From Gnetum montanum (taxonomy: Eukaryota > Streptophyta > Gnetopsida > Gnetales > Gnetaceae): DNA of 64,000 nucleotides. The position numbers and the translations under genes are program-made. The notes below the pieces were generated by a model that saw only the letters and a program-made list of their open reading frames with translations, made no database searches and was not told where the DNA came from. The stretch lies in the NCBI GenBank assembly GCA_015680685.1, contig MNCI01004863.1:98187-162186 (forward strand). The letters are read 5' to 3'. This document shows, piece by piece, positions 1-11,905 of the stretch (position 1 is the stretch's first letter; each line of letters starts with the position of its first letter).

Positions 1-2511
1 GACTTCTTTAAATCTAAGCTGTACTACCTTAACGCACGTGATCTTAACCAAGCATTTTTGCAGATCAAAAACATAGAGGAAGCGGCTCAAAATAGCCATG
101 ACCCGGCATACTTGGCCTTCAAAAATCAACATACTAAAAAGGATAAAGAGAAGGCCAAGACAACTATAGCAACGATAGTAGGAGCCTAACAAATGAACAT
201 CACACACCAAAAAAAACCACCCACAACCCCTACTAACTACTATAAACCCGCTACCACAACAGCCCCGGAGTCATCATCATCATAGAACCCAACAAACCGT
301 ACGCGCAATTTCGAGAGGAAAGAACCCTCTCAATACACGCCTCTGCCGATGAAACCATCCCAGCTCTTTAATCAACTCCTGAAAGCTGGGCTGATGAAAC
401 ATAAGTAGTTATCCCTCACGGCCATCCAAAGACATGACTGGTTTTGCTAACTCGTACAGAACCCAAGCTTAGCAACGCCGGATGAGCCACCTGTATCCAA
501 AGGCTTTAGGATGGATCGTTTTTGCGATTACCATCAACCCAACGGGCACGGAACAGATTACTGCTTCACCCTGAAGCAGGATATCCAACAGATGATCGAT
601 GACGGCCAAATCACTTTTGATGAGGCTAACCCGGTCCAACCGCAGAATCAGGCTATGGGGGTGTATAAGGATCCCCTGAACACCAAAGAGGCCTCGTACG
701 TGATTAGCACGATCTATTTCGATGATGATTCCGAGGCACATAACATCAACACCATCTACCCCCAACATAAATAGGAAACACCTAATAGACCATTCGTAGT
801 GCAGATTCCTTCTGCTGTATCCGCCCCCACACCTCAACTACCATGCGCCCCTCAGCAGCCCTATGTCGTCCGTATACCTTCAGTCGTATCTACACCCTCA
901 AAGCCACCAACCCCTCACACTCAGCCTATTCCTTTCGTAGTTCGAGTACCACCAGCCATCGCAATAGTGGAGGCCCAACCTCCACTGAAATCAACTCCGT
1001 ACATCGTTAGGACACCCGAAAGTCCTGACGATTGTCAAACCTCCACCATACAGGCATAGGGTGAACCTCGCCCCTACGTCATTAGGGTCCTTGGCCAGCC
1101 TTCGGCTCAAATGCCTCCCATTGACCAATCGCAATCCCACATATCTACATATGTGGTGCACATACCAAGGCAATCTGAGGCTCCAAGACCAGCTCCACCC
1201 CCACACCACATGCGAGAACACTTAACTGATAGGCTTATACGTGAACGCTTGGAGAAAGAGTGCCAACGGTTGGCTCTGGGGCCACCCAAGCCCACCCCAC
1301 TTAATTCCATACCCATGTCGCCAACTAACAATCAATCAAACTCAGGAAATTAGGATGAACCGTCAAAACAATATGAACTATCTAAAACTACGGCATAGAG
1401 CAAGAATGATAGGCCACTAAAACACGAAATAAAGCTGTTGGGCCCAATTGACCCAGTCATTGCTGACAAGAGCATTCCTAACAGCAGAGATTTCGCAATG
1501 GCCTTGATGCAAGTCACCCAAGCACTGAAGAAAAAGAACACTTCTTTAAGCTTGTATGACTTGGTTTTGACATCCCAAACTCATTGGGAATCCCTCGTAC
1601 GCATGCTAACATCCATCCCGGTCAGTGAGGATTTGCCCCCGAGCGAACCTGCCATTCATGTTGTCATGTACTCATCTCACGGGGTCAATCCGAAACCTTT
1701 GAGCTTCCAGGATGACAACATGAAACTGGACAAGAACACAAGGGAAATAACGATAATCCCCATGTTCATAACAATACACATAAACCAATTAAAAATACAT
1801 AGAGTCCATGTAGACGATGGGGCAGCCACAAACGTCATACCATATCCCATCATTGAACAACTGGGGCTTACTAACTTAATTAAACCAACCACAACAACAT
1901 GTTTAAGGTCATTCAGCGGGTCACGTGTACTAGTCAAAGGCATAATAACCTCAGATTTCATAGCGGGAGACTAGTTCCCCACATCCGCTGACTTCCTAGT
2001 TATCGATGAAATGCCAGGATTCAACCTAATATTAGGAAGACCCTGGTTGGCCCAACTGAGAGCTGTTTCGTCCCCTATACATCAGGAGATTCACCTACCC
2101 TATGAGGGCGGTGAAATCGTCATACATGGGGAAACGGTCACTCCCATCATTTCGTCGCACACAGACATGGACCAAGGCTCCGAGGTTGAACTCGACAAGC
2201 CTAGCCAAAATGATGCAAACAAACCACAACAGGTGGGTGGTAAACCTTCGAACACGAGACAAGAGTCTCCTAAAACTGAAACACCTGCATCTAACACTCT
2301 ACGCACATCGCCTCATGAAGAAACCAACGTAGAAACAACGACGGACACCGAAGCACTTGAAAATACCGATACCGAAAACATTCTAATGGACGTCTCCTGA
2401 ACTGAATTGCCATTCAACGTGATCAGCGAAGGAGATGCAGAATACAAAATCATACCGGCTAATACACCCCCTGACATAAAAATAAAGAAAATCAAAAAGA
2501 AATTAAAATAA
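1..2511 (+). pseudogene. T1 gag-protease, single frame, 5' partial
   Basis: Frame 1 can be followed from base 1 to the TAA at 2509-2511 with no frameshift. It is interrupted by ten stops: TAA at 187 and 448; TAG at 283, 406, 772, 1057, 1351, 1396 and 1972; TGA at 2398. The gag C-terminal part ends with a Cys/His stretch, FCDYHQPNGHGTDYC, at about 520-564, in the style of Tat gag zinc knuckles. A proline-rich linker (775-1340) repeats a (P)(Y/F)VVRIP-type peptide. The aspartic protease follows, with V-DDG-A at 1810-1824 and the ILGRPWL motif near 2030. The tail is acidic and ends in a Lys-rich segment (KIKKIKKKLK). The T2 product has the same layout and a similar basic end. Gag should form the particle and protease should cleave the polyprotein, but this copy is dead. 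Confidence 0.85.
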
Positions 2512-2516
2512 AACTA

Positions 2517-2815
2517 CCCTTTGTCCGAAACGACATTAAACTACATACAGTCTGAAATGACATTAAACTATAATAGAGCCAAGAACAATATTAAACAACA
2601 CCCTTTGTCCAGAAAGACGTTAAACTAGCATGTTGGCAATGACATAAAACTAGCCACGATCAGAAATGGTCGATCCACCAAGAAACTTATCCGCTTTATC
2701 AAAAATTTTGCTCGTTTACAATGGGGCCCGAAATGGCCTTAAACTACGCATAGTGGCCCGAAATGGCTTTAAACTAGTGCAAATCCAGCCCGAAATGGCC
2801 TTAAACTAGCACATA
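2517..2815 (+). repeat. Minisatellite, left flank of the antisense cassette (T1)
   Basis: About nine irregular units share the core CCCGAAATGGCCTTAAACTAG, here in looser forms such as gaaacgacattaaacta. Unit spacing is about 22-30 bp. The block lies directly after the gag-pro stop and before the 3' end of the antisense gene. The same core recurs at 7876-8000 and, reverse-complemented, in T2 at 20128-20470. Confidence 0.8.
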
Positions 2816-3064
2816 CCTTGTTTTCCTTTTTACGTACCGTTTATCATTATTTCAGTGCATTACATTTAAACAGAAAAGCAAATCCAAAAACATCTTAACA
2901 TCGTGTCGTGTGTGCAACCAAATTGAAAATCAACAAAAAATATTTATTCATGCAACGTTATACAATTCTAAGAACCAATTGGTCCTGTTTTTCTCAAAAT
3001 TTCCAAGTTACAATTCCTATATCAATTTGAATCAGTCAAAAAAAATCAAAAAACACTAAAAACA
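2816..3064. other. AT-rich spacer after the antisense gene 3' end
   Basis: This holds no coding signal. On the minus strand it lies just beyond the stop codon at 3065-3067, so it would be the 3' UTR and terminator of the antisense gene. It is T-rich on that strand. Confidence 0.4.
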
Positions 3065-6000
3065 CTAAGCGTCCGGGACAGGAGGATCATCTCCTTTAGA
3101 GCCACCAACGTCAGGGGCCTTGGCTCCACTAGGGCCAGCCTCTTGGGTATCATAACCACCTTCATTCTGAAAACGCCAAAAACAAACAACCAACATAAAA
3201 ATAAGCGGATGTTAAAATTTTAAGCATTATTCAATGAACTAACTTCATAAGAATAAAACGCTTACCATAGGGGATCCCCCTAGACTGAATTCAAGCCGAC
3301 GAAGGATTTCTTCCTCTGAAACGCTAGCCCTATCTGTCCCATCCAAGCCTAAGTCAATATCTGCCAAAGCCTTGCCTTTGTCAACCGTCAACCAAGTAGG
3401 ATGTTTCAGAGGGAATTCACCCACCGACACCTCCCCAGAAGCAGTAGTTATCACCCTTGTAGGTGATTCCATTTCCATAGTTGTGTTTTGGGCAAACATA
3501 TCAAACGCAGAGCACAAACCCAAACCCTCCACAAACATCTCTAGTTGGTGCTTCTCAATAGACACCTCCTTTAACGACTTCTTGTACTGATGTTTATGGT
3601 TTTTCTCATCCTGATCCCATTTACGAACCTTGGAAGCAAAAGCCTTCCAATCTTGACACTTGAGGTTCAGGAGATCAATCTAGGCTTCGCGCTCCACCAT
3701 CCTCCAAGTCAGCAACGCATGACGATTCAGTAAGTTCCAATACCTGGTGTATGTCACCTCAGACGTTCGCCAGGAGCGATCTCCGCTTAGTCTGGCAATG
3801 GCGAACTCATACCGAGCTTTCAGATCATCACGTTCCTCTGACAATTTGAAGACTTCCTTTTCCTTTGCCTGTATTTGCAGCCACAACTATTCAATGGAAC
3901 GCCTATAAGTCCATCATGACTTGGCATTGTGCGCAAGGCTTTCTGCAACTCCCTCATAAACAGGCCTTGGCACCTGCTCTACTTCGAGGGAGAGTGTCAT
4001 GAGGCTTTCCATGCTAATGCTTTCTGAGGGATCCCATCTCAGTTTAGCACCTACCCACGTGAAAAATACAAATGTTAAAACTATACAAACAAGATGTGAA
4101 GCTCCAAATCTTTAAGTAATGTATACCTATGTCAGGGTGGGCTTCTTGGATCTGTTCAACAACTTCCTCCGCGATGCCAGCCACAAAATCCATCTTACTT
4201 AGCATTTCTGACCAAATAAGTGGTTCACGGGTACGGGAAGATCTAACCTCAGCGGTCCTCTCAGGGGGAACCGTCTTCATGGGAACGTCCAACCGTACCG
4301 TCCTGGTCTCGCTACCTTCATCTGAAAAGCATAAAAGCATGAAAATATAAGACTGTCGGAGTAATAACTGATTCAGCAAATAAACACGAACTAAAAGTGA
4401 GAACGTACCATGATCCTTATCACCCTCTAGGGGATTTCCCAAATCCAAATCACCCTTAAGGAAGCTACTGAACACTTGGTTGATAGCGTCCTGGTTGTCT
4501 AACAGTTCAGTTTTAGTAGTCTTCTCTATTAACTGCTCCGTTCCTCCACCTTGGCTTTTCTCCAGGCTTTCCTCCCTATTGTTTTTCTCTGTATTCGTCT
4601 CCTCCTCCTCTGTGATGGTCTCCAAAACCTGCTTCCTCACTTTTTCAAGTAAAAAAAAATAGCAACAATACGTAAGCAATTGGAGTAAAAATTAAAAAAC
4701 AAACGAAGATGATAAAATAATAAGCGGGTGAGCCTCGCTTACCAGGCATCTTGAAGCGTATGCGCTTCACACACGGCTAGCTGACATCGGCGGCCTCCTC
4801 CGTCGGACGGTCGGGCCTTTTCAACTTCGACTTGGCTCAACTGATGGTTTCCTTGATAACCCGTTCTGCCTGCCTAGCGGTTAAAGGTACATCATCCAGC
4901 TCCAATCCCAGACTATCTCGTGTGTGAATTGAATCGCCAGATGATCCCCCCGTGGTAACAAAAATGGATTCATCAATGCCTTCAGGTGCATCTTGGGATT
5001 TGGCTATGTCATACAGGTGATTGATCCATAGGCAGGATAGTTGACCCCGATCCCGTAGAACAAACTTGTTGTCTACGCGAACCACAAGGAACTCAGCAAA
5101 ACGACAAAGATAACCAGCGAAGAAGGCAAAGGTGAAGTGAGATTGTTCTTCGATATTCGAGCAAAACTGCACTATCTCCTTGTGCAGGCCCGCCAACAAA
5201 AACTGAGCCCAGTTATACCGCATGTCTGTTTCCAAAACAGTTCGCATGACATGAACAGCCTCAACCCCAAGGCACCTCACCTAGGAAAGCATTTTCGGGA
5301 ATACCTGTGCCTGAAACAGGGGATATAATTCATTCACCTCTACAACTTTCTCTTTCCCCTACATCGGGAATCCCTTGGTGCTTTTGGCCACGCCTAGCCA
5401 AGATTCCAGCTCACAAATCATCTGGAGCTCTTTATGAGATCTGTCCAACACTACGGGTAGGCCATCTGCCAGTACGCCAAACAAGTTAAAAAAGAACACA
5501 AGCGACAGATGAAACACCACCTTGACACCCTTAATCCAGGTGTTGTACTATGAGACAGACTCATTAAAAGAGTCCACGATCCCAATCATCTCCCCGATTG
5601 AGATGTCAGGACTAGGCATCATAAAAAGCTCCATGAGGCCGGCATCATCCAGGAAATGAGTGAGGGATGGTGGAGCTTGCTTAGGTAGCCACTTTTGCAC
5701 CTTTGCCACCTCCCCGAACTTCATGGACAAAGTAGTCTCAGTTCGACCTATTGTCACGGGATCCCCACCAGGAGGTGCATCGACTGTAAAAGCAATTTAA
5801 AATAATCAGATCAGCGTAACTTCAAACAGAAAGACCCACTAACATATGCAGGAAAGGTTATCATTTACCATTAGTGGTAGATCTAGACGTGCTGCAGAGA
5901 TCACGAGAGAAAACTGGCCCATTGTCAGTCCAGTCTTTATGAAGCCAACCACGAGCCTTGCACATCGCAAACGCTTTGGAGAACTGCTTGTGAAAGTGGA

Positions 6001-7436
6001 CCATCGAACCCTTCGTTTGCCTCAACACAGTCCCACGAAGGGTGGAGCCTGCCATAAATGCTTCCAGAGTAGTGCGAGCAAGGGCTAATCCTTCATCTTC
6101 AATGAGTGTCCCATCTAGGTGGGTCTTCGGCCTATAAGCAAATATAGGTCATAACAAGAAACAAGCACTGAACAGCGAAAGGAAATAGTAAACTGAAACA
6201 TGCCTACCTGGCCACTCAATACACCATGCCGGGAGGGTTCTAGAACAATGTATGTGCACGGGCAACTATGAACAACGTATTGTTGAGATAATCCAACCCT
6301 CGCGGCAATAGTGCCCACACACGTGTTAATGGGCGTGTGGCCCGGGGCCCACGTGTAGTACCATCTTCATTAACAAAAGGCCCCTCGTCAATGTCTTGTA
6401 TAAAAACCATGACACCCTCCGTAGCCCCTGGTAGCATCTCTTCAAGCATGCTCCATGCAGTCACCTCATCAAAGTTTGACCAGATCGCCACCTCGAAATT
6501 GTCCAATAGGAAGGATAGAAATCCACACACCCCTCCCCTGAACCAAACCCTGTTTTCATCCACAGTTAGGTTCGGGGGAACCTCCCCATCCTCAACAGGG
6601 CCAACCCATGTCAATACCCTGACGAGTTCAACGACAATGAGGAAGCGTTTACTATCCCTGCAACCAATCGCGATGTCACAATAAAACAACAGTTTGCATC
6701 ATAAATCGGCAAAATTCAAAAATCAACTAATTGTTTACGCTCAGCGTATACGCTGCACACAGAGCGTATACGCTGGCCAAACGATCAACACTTAGCATAA
6801 AAAACGCAATTTAAACTCAGCGTATACACTGTATACGGAGCATATATGCCGACCAACACTTAGCGTAAAAAACGCAATTCAACTCAGTGTCTACGCTGAC
6901 GGCAATCGGCTTTACGTTGATGCCCGAACCCCTTCATGCCCAGCGTATATGCTGGGCAAACCCTCGGCGTATACGCCCAAGTTCGCTTTCAACATAAAAA
7001 GTCTACGCCAAAGACGTGAAAATTGAGTTTAGGCTGTAAAAGCAATCACGCATGCCCAGTGTATACGCTGAGCAAACCCTCGGCGTATACGCCATAAACA
7101 GAAGTTACGCCAATGATAAATCAATTACGCTGACAAACATTTCACCAATAAAGAGCGATTTACGCTATAAAATGATGCTCGGCATATACGCCAACAACCC
7201 ATACGCCTAAAAACCCTCTACCGTCGGCGTATACACCGAGACTGTCTACGCTACAAACAACAAAAGATAACACAGAAACAACAAGAGGCAGGGATCAAGG
7301 TCTACCTTTGGGACGTCACAGGCCACGATGGGATCTTTGGCCTGGGCAGGCTATGCAGCATGGCCTCCGTCTCTTCTGCAAAGGTCAGGTCAGTACCCTT
7401 CCTGCCCTGGCCCTCCACTTCCTTCCCCTTGCCCAT
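3065..7436 (-). pseudogene. T1 antisense cassette gene, eight exons, NIF/FCP1-like domain plus coiled coil
   Basis: Exons on the minus strand are 7436-7306, 6657-6208, 6131-5869, 5783-4743, 4639-4409, 4321-4127, 4050-3266 and 3166-3065. Introns begin with GT and end with AG. Junction phases all agree, the total is 3198 nt, and the frame is open except for TAG at 6240, 5548, 5359, 5281, 4777, 3887 and 3680 and TGA at 6216, 4837 and 3914. Exon 1 starts MGKGKEVEGQ. Exon 2 resembles an NIF/FCP1 phosphatase core (VWFRGGVCGFLSFLL, then FEVAIWSN, NNTLFIV and NPP) but has no DxDxT motif. Exon 4 holds a helical domain with YNWAQFLLAGLHKEIV. Exon 5 is Glu/Lys-rich, exon 7 a coiled coil (AKEKEVFKLSEERDDLKARY), and exon 8 a Gly/Asp/Pro tail. 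T2 carries a matching gene. The overall function is unknown. Exon structure is well supported; the HAD assignment is by motif recognition only. Confidence 0.8.
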
Positions 7437-7640
7437 CTCGGATTGTCTACGCTGTCGATGTAAGTTTACGCTGAGCAACTGTCTACGCTGGCGCTTGTAG
7501 GTCCACTCTTCCGCATCTACACTAGGGTCACTCCGCGTCTACGCTGGGGTTTAATCTTCGGCGTCTACGCTATGGTCTCTCGTCGGCGTCTATGCTGAGA
7601 GGCAGGTTTACGCTTACGCTTACGCTTTAGCAGGTTGCGC
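6735..7640. repeat. GCGTATACGC palindrome cluster in the 5' part of the antisense gene (T1)
   Basis: Many copies of the perfect 10-bp palindrome GCGTATACGC, or variants such as gcgtatatgc and gcgtctacgc, lie in intron 1 (about 6735-7260) and in the 5' leader (about 7440-7640) of the antisense gene. A common context is cagcgtatacgctg or ctcggcgtatacgcc. The same motif fills the T1 LTR U3 at 13065-13465. Confidence 0.85.
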
Positions 7641-7680
7641 TCTATCGCTTTCAAAGTAAGAAACAAATGGACCCCCCTTT

Positions 7681-7690
7681 CCTTTATATA
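7681..7690 (-). promoter_or_regulatory. TATA box of the T1 antisense gene
   Basis: TATATAAAGG reads on the minus strand at 7690-7681, about 250 bp upstream of the exon 1 ATG at 7436. It is GC-flanked and lies at the edge of the palindrome-rich leader. T2 has a TATAAATA at the equivalent position (15336-15343). Confidence 0.6.
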
Positions 7691-7875
7691 GAGCCCCAAT
7701 GACACTGACGCTGACGTCGCCGCCGCTTACGCCGCCGTTGCTCCGTTTTTGCCTTTCTTGTCTTTTTTGCTTATTTTTCGCCAAAATTTGCCCAAAAGTG
7801 ATAAAAATTAACTAAAAATTAAGTAAAAATAGAGATTATTGTGTCCTGGTTTCTCCATGGACCCCATTTTACACA

Positions 7876-8000
7876 TTTACGCTAGTTTAAACCACCATTA
7901 TGGCCCGGTACGGCCTTAAACTACCATTTCCCCATCCGATGACGGCCCGGTATGGCCTTAAACTACCACTCACGGCCCGGTATGGCCTTAAACTGCCATG
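7876..8000 (+). repeat. Minisatellite, right flank of the antisense cassette (T1)
   Basis: Three clear units of cccggtatggccttaaactacca plus a partial one lie between the antisense promoter and RT. They are in the same orientation as the block at 2517-2815, so the cassette is bracketed by direct copies of one minisatellite. Confidence 0.8.
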
Positions 8001-8091
8001 CGTCCAGGTGTGACAATAATCCACCATTATACATGTACACATAGTTTGAAATTACCAAAAGACACAGAACGATCCCCCTTTGTTCATGCAG

Positions 8092-11000
8092 CTCTCCATT
8101 TATTGGCAGGAGCAAGCTCAATGGACTGTCAGCATTTAACTGTGTCGTTAACCATGGATGGACCATACGGCAACATCACGCGGGACATTAACATAAATTT
8201 CATCAATGTAAGTTCACCAACAGACGACATGTTCATAGCCTCCACACGGAAAACCACAGATGATTACGAAGGTATGACAAAATTCCTTGACATACAGGCC
8301 AAAAACATCACCGAAGATCCGTTAGCTGAAACCCCCATTACCATGCCCGATGGGGAGATCAAAGTGTTAAAATTAAGCGGCATACTGCAACCACAACTAG
8401 TGAAAGACATTGAGAACGTACTTAGGGAAAACATGAAGGCATTCCCTTGGTCCTACAAAGACATGCCCGAGCTAGATCCTAGAATTGTCCAACACAATAT
8501 TATTCTCGACCCCAAACTAAGACTGGTAAAACAAAAGGCACGAAAAGTTAGACCTGAGGTGGCATTGGCAGTTTGCAATGAGATCACCAAGCTTTACCAA
8601 GCTGGTTTCATTCGAGCCGTTGATTACGTCGAGTGGGTGTCAAACACGGTCATCGTCCCGAAGAAAAACGGAAGCATTCACTTATGCATCGACTTCCAAG
8701 ATTTAAATGTAGCAACCATAAAAGATGACTTTCCCCTACCTAGCATCGATCAACTCATTGACTCGACTGCCAGACATGCCTTGCTATCTTTTATGGATGA
8801 TTTTTTGGGATACAACCAAATACGCATCAACCCGGAACATCAACTTCGAACCACCTTTATGACCCCATGAGGAACTTTTTGTTACACCATGATGCCCTTT
8901 GGTCTCAAGAACACAGGGGCCATGTATCAAAGAGCCATGACATTTATCTTTAGTGATTATATGTTACGGTCACTCAACGATTATGTGGATGACATCATGG
9001 TTAAGTCAAAAATGACCAAACAACATGTACAAGACCTTGACTTAGTCTTAAAGCGTTGTTTAAAGTATGAAGACTTAACCCAAAAAAATGTGTTTTTGGC
9101 ATCAAAACAGGCAAAATTCTTAGATTCATAGCCTCAGAAGTAGGGATACGAGTAGACCTCGACAAGGTTAAGGCCATCACCAGTCTGAAACCACCCAGTA
9201 ACCTTACCAAACTTCGAGGTCTACAAGGTAGAATACAATTCATCAGGTGCTTCGTAGAAAAATTGACAGACAAACTAAAACCTATGAACCACTTGTTACG
9301 TACAAATGTCCATTTTAAATGGATTCCATAGTGTCAGGAAGCATTTGAAAACATCAAAACAGCACTTGCCCGACTGCCTACGGTTTACCCGCCCCAAAAC
9401 AACAAACCATTTTACATCTACCTTGCCACTTCGGAATTGTCCATCATGTCTATGCTTTGCCAAAAACAAGATGACGGAACCGAAGTCCCTATATACTACC
9501 TGAGCCATGCCTTAGTTGCCCACGAAAAGAAGTACAACGATGTGGAGAAGTCATGTTTAGCTTTAGTCTTTTCTCTAAGAAAATGGCGACATTACCTCTT
9601 CCGTAATCAAGTCTACATAATCTGTAAGGACAATGTACTGAGAGCTATAACAGGGAACATTTACGAAATGAGTCGAATAGCCTGGTGGAAAGCCATGATA
9701 GCCGATTTTGACCTATACTATGTAGCGCAATCCTCAATCGAGGGTCAAGCCATAGCAGATCAAATGGCCACATCACCAACACGTGATCAAGCAACCATAG
9801 ACCTAGAATTCCCAGATGAGAACATAAACACCATAGACATAGTGCCCCAAGATTATGATGTCATTCTAAACTTTGATGGAGCATCCACCTCTCGAGGAGG
9901 AAGTGCGGCCGCTGTCATCACCTATCCCTCCAAGGAGATCCGACCCTTTGCCTATCGTTTCAACTTTCACTGTACTAACAACATAGCAGAGTATGAAGGT
10001 CTCCTTAGAGGCCTCGTGGCAGCACTGGCTTCGAACATCACATGACTTGTAGTTAGAGGGGATTCACAATTGGTCGTAAACCAAGTTACAGATATTTACA
10101 CGTGTAAAGCCCAACACTTACAACCATACTGTGACTTGGCAAAACACCTAATGAGGCGGTTTGAAAACATTGATGTGCAACACGTCTCTCAAAACGATAA
10201 CACCATCGTAGATGCGTTAGCCACATTAGCGCTAAATATATCGCCCAACATGTTCCATGCCCTACCAAGCTCCGTAATCAACTGTACCAAACCAATAATC
10301 GATACCCCCAACACATTGCCAATTGCATCTGTTAGTACAACACACGCGGTGGAATGGTATGATGACATAAAAGAGTACCTTCTACACGGCGAAACACTAC
10401 GACATCTAATGCATGCACAGAAGGATGCGGTACGGAAACGTTCTAGGCAATACACCCTCATAGGAGACACACTATGTCGTCGATCCTACGAGGACATATT
10501 GCTAACATGCGTTAGTAGTACTGATGCCCAAACCATAGTTGAACAAATACATGAGGGACTATGTGGAGGACACATAGCGCCAAAAGCCATGGCCACGAAA
10601 ATAAGACAATTAGGCTATTATTGGCCACATATGGAATATGACTGTCTCTCCAAGGTTAAAACATGCGACACTTGCCAAAAGCATAGTAACCTAATCCATG
10701 TCCCATCGAACGAGTTGCACACAGCGCAAATCACGTGGCCCTTCCAAAAATGGGGATTAGACCTTATCGGCCCGATAACACCCTCATCTTCGGCAGGGCA
10801 TGGTTTCATCATAACCGCCACTGAATATTTCACGAAGTGGGTAGAAGCTGTTCCCCTTCGGAAAACCACATCTAAACACGTGTGCAATTTCATCCTTGAA
10901 AACATAGTAACCCGTTTCGACATTCCCATGACAATCATCACTGACAACGGGCCACAATTTAGCAATGACGAAACAAAAAAATTTTGCGACAGTCTAGGGA

Positions 11001-11575
11001 TCAAACACTCGTTTTCCTCCCTTTACTATCGTTAGAGCAATGGGCAAGCAGAAGCAACAAATAAGACGATCATTACAATACTTAAGAAAATGCTAACCCA
11101 GAGCAAAAGGAAATGGCACGAGCAATTAATGTATGCATTATGGGCATACCGCACTACACACCGAACGTCGACAGGTAAAACGCCATATAGTCTTGTTTAC
11201 GGTTTAGAAGCTATTTTACCTCTGGAATTATAGGTACCATCATTAAGGATCACACTCTCCGGAATCCTCAACAACGAACAAAACAGTAATCTACGTATCA
11301 CTGACCTCGATTTGGTGGAAGAGGAACGCGTACGGGCGCTCGACCAGATCGAATGGTATCAAAAGCAACAACGACGGAGACATTGGCATGACATCAACAA
11401 GCGCCCAATCAAAGAAGGCGACCTCATGCTCAAGGTTGTTCAGGAACACCCGGACAAATTCTCAACCAACTGGGAAGAGCCTTACGTGGTCATCAAAGCA
11501 TTCGATAATGGTGCATTCAAGCTAGTCGACATGGAAGGAAATGAGTTTGCCATCTGACAAATCATTTGTACCTAA
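8092..11575 (+). pseudogene. T1 pol: RT, RNase H, archaeal-type RNase H, integrase
   Basis: A possible splice acceptor (ttgttcatgcag) ends at 8091. RT covers about 8350-9130 and includes AFPWSYKDMPELDPRIVQH, MMPFGLKN and the catalytic YVDD at 8982-8993. A degenerate gypsy RNase H follows (about 9400-9760), then an archaeal-type RNase H (about 9855-10250: NFDGAS, NNIAEYEGLLRGL, VRGDSQLVV, DALATLA). Integrase (about 10520-11300) shows HHCC zinc ligands, GLDLIGPI, TDNGPQF and NGQAEATNK, that is D,D,E. Its C-terminal part (11312-11557) has no chromodomain. The frame shifts from 3 to 2 near 9070. Stops are at 8868, 9329, 10043, 11033, 11231 and 11555. The domain order identifies the Tat lineage. 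Confidence 0.9.
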
Positions 11576-11614
11576 AATTGTTCTATGTTTGAACACAAGC
11601 CTAGGTACGTGTAA

Positions 11615-11905
11615 GTCCTGTAATTACGACTATAAACTGATACCACAGCTCATCCTGGAATCATGACGATAAACTAATACCACAATGTCTGCAATGACAA
11701 TAAACTAGCACCCGTCCGGCATGACAATAAACTACCACCGTCACAACCGTCAGGGTCCACTAAGACTATAAACTAGCTAGCCTCTTCACAGTCCACTAAG
11801 ACTAAAAACTGGCAATGTGACATCCGCCACGATGCTAAACAGGCAATGTCCAGCAGGTTATGACATAAAAACTAACCCATGATAGTCTGCCAAGACTATA
11901 AACTG
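11615..11905 (+). repeat. Third minisatellite block of T1
   Basis: About nine loose units end in taaactag/taaactgg, for example ggcatgacaataaactacca and ccaagactataaactggc. It belongs to the family flanking the antisense cassette, here just downstream of pol. Confidence 0.7.

Noticed and set aside
469-837. Minus-strand ORF of 122 codons
   Set aside because: It is a shadow of the conserved gag frame on the plus strand.
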